Assembly (NCBI GenBank): GCA_021850555.1
Contig: JAJZLX010000590.1
Span: 1-5,357 of the forward strand
Source of the DNA: Pseudomonadota bacterium
GTDB taxonomy: Bacteria > Pseudomonadota > Gammaproteobacteria > Steroidobacterales > Steroidobacteraceae
Length of the DNA stretch: 5,357 nucleotides
Direction of reading: 5' to 3'
The stretch's first letter is position 1. Every line of letters starts with the position of its first letter. The notes beneath the pieces were generated by a model that was not told the origin of the DNA, made no database searches, and was given only the letters and a program-made list of their open reading frames with translations. Position numbers and translations under genes: made by a program. This document shows positions 4,850 through 5,357 of this stretch, one piece after another.

Positions 4850-4911
4850 CCCGGATCCGCTCCCACGGCGCACCGCACCTGGATTGCCAGGAGATGCCCT
4901 CATGCCCCTAA
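4846..4911 (+). CDS. Possible 21-codon linking ORF before the sigma gene
   Basis: ATG at 4846 overlaps the stop of the preceding gene as ATGA. The frame ends with TAA at 4909-4911, ten bases into the sigma-factor gene. It could pass ribosomes from the small-protein gene to the sigma gene. The peptide shows no recognisable motif and has no ribosome site of its own, so it may be a chance ORF. Confidence 0.25.
   Translation: MTRIRSHGAPHLDCQEMPSCP
4889..4893 (+). promoter_or_regulatory. Ribosome binding site AGGAG of the sigma gene
   Basis: AGGAG lies eight bases before ATG 4902. It decides the start in favour of 4902 over the later in-frame GTG at 4986, which has no such site. Confidence 0.7.
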
Positions 4912-5357
4912 CCCTCGCGTCAGCAGGACGCCCGCGCGCACCCGTACCGGTCACCCCAGCCTCCCCAGACCCTCGAGTCCCGGCGGTGTCGGCGAGTGCG
5001 CTCTCGGACGCTGACCACCGGCAGCGGCGCGCCCTGCTGCGCTTCCTCACCCACCGGACCGGCTCGCGGGAGGAAGCCGAGGACATCCTCCAGGATGCGT
5101 ACGCGCGGATCCTCGCCGTCGTTCATCCCGGGGAGATCGACACGCTCGATCGGTACCTGTGGCGCGCCGCAATGAACGTCATGACCGATCACGCGCGGGC
5201 GCGTCAGCGGCGCGTGCTCTTGACCGACGCGCTTACCGTGCGCACTGAACAGGCGGCACCGTCGGCGGAGATCGTGGCCGATGCTCAGGAGCGCCTGGCG
5301 CTGACGGGTGCCGCGGTGAACGCATTGCCGCCGAGGTGCGCCGAAGCATTCCACCTT
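4902..5357 (+). CDS. FecI-like ECF sigma-70 factor, C-terminus outside window
   Basis: ECF sigma factors direct RNA polymerase to a small set of promoters, usually under control of a linked anti-sigma factor. The 152 visible residues contain sigma region 2 at about 42-105: RRALLRFLTHRTGS, EEAEDILQDAYARIL (the DxxQDxxxR core) and RYLWRAAMNVMTDHARARQRR-type region 2.3-2.4. Region 4 is entered at about 131 with ALTGAAVNALPPRCAEAFHL, as in FecI-like proteins, and its DNA-binding helices lie beyond base 5357. The frame is open to the window edge. An unusual proline- and alanine-rich stretch of about 30 residues (PRAPVPVTPASPDPRVPAVS) precedes region 2. The strong ribosome site supports ATG 4902 despite this tail. 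The gene follows a small unknown protein and is divergent from an XRE repressor; a FecR-type anti-sigma gene might follow but is not in view. Confidence 0.85.
   Translation, partial: MPLTLASAGRPRAPVPVTPASPDPRVPAVSASALSDADHRQRRALLRFLTHRTGSREEAEDILQDAYARILAVVHPGEIDTLDRYLWRAAMNVMTDHARARQRRVLLTDALTVRTEQAAPSAEIVADAQERLALTGAAVNALPPRCAEAFHL

Noticed and set aside
4920..5354. Minus-strand 144-codon frame near the right edge
   Set aside because: Antisense to the clear ECF sigma factor; its product has no recognisable domain.
1..5357. CRISPR arrays, tRNA or rRNA genes
   Set aside because: No spaced repeat array, cloverleaf-like gene or rRNA-like sequence seen; the only tandem array has 8-bp units without spacers.

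Overview
The window comes from a high-GC bacterium, most likely a Gram-negative. The FecI-like ECF sigma factor and the MOBP relaxase/MobC pair would suit a proteobacterium, but no gene here fixes the taxon, so that is only a weak inference. Gene content and layout look like accessory DNA: a conjugatively mobilizable element (plasmid or integrative element) with an insertion sequence beside it.

Layout, left to right. (1) Bases 1 to about 927 are the right-hand part of an IS4-family insertion sequence. Its transposase is cut by the window edge but its C-terminus and all three DDE residues are present. (2) Bases 928-1141 hold no gene I can support. (3) Bases 1142-2717, minus strand, form a two-gene mobilization operon: a MobC-like accessory protein and, overlapping it, a MOBP-type relaxase with an intact histidine triad. 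(4) Bases 2710-2773, just upstream of that operon, look like its oriT. They hold a TATCCTG^C nic core identical to the IncP/Ti-type consensus, flanked on each side by an inverted repeat. (5) Bases 2882-3757, minus strand, hold a DUF932 gene of 274 codons, followed directly by a convincing intrinsic terminator that shields the oriT from read-through. (6) Bases 3758-4237 are a gene-free stretch with an 8-bp unit repeated five times (G-rich on the minus strand) and a 13-bp imperfect inverted repeat. (7) Bases 4238-4474, minus strand, encode a small XRE-type repressor. It is divergent from (8) a plus-strand operon of an unknown 92-residue protein (4571-4849) and an ECF sigma factor that runs off the window (4902 onward).

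How the parts fit together. MobC and the relaxase should assemble on the oriT and nick the plus strand after G2749. If so, DNA to the right of the nic (DUF932, the repeat zone, XRE and the sigma operon) is the leading region and enters the recipient first, while the mob genes enter last. The XRE gene and the sigma operon share one short AT-rich divergent promoter zone, where two overlapping perfect palindromes contain a symmetric TATAAT box serving both strands. The XRE start codon also sits in the loop of a perfect 9-bp hairpin. Together these suggest a tightly autoregulated switch controlling an ECF sigma factor carried on, or next to, the mobile element. This switch and the oriT are the two most interesting parts of the window. 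No wholly new system can be claimed from sequence alone.
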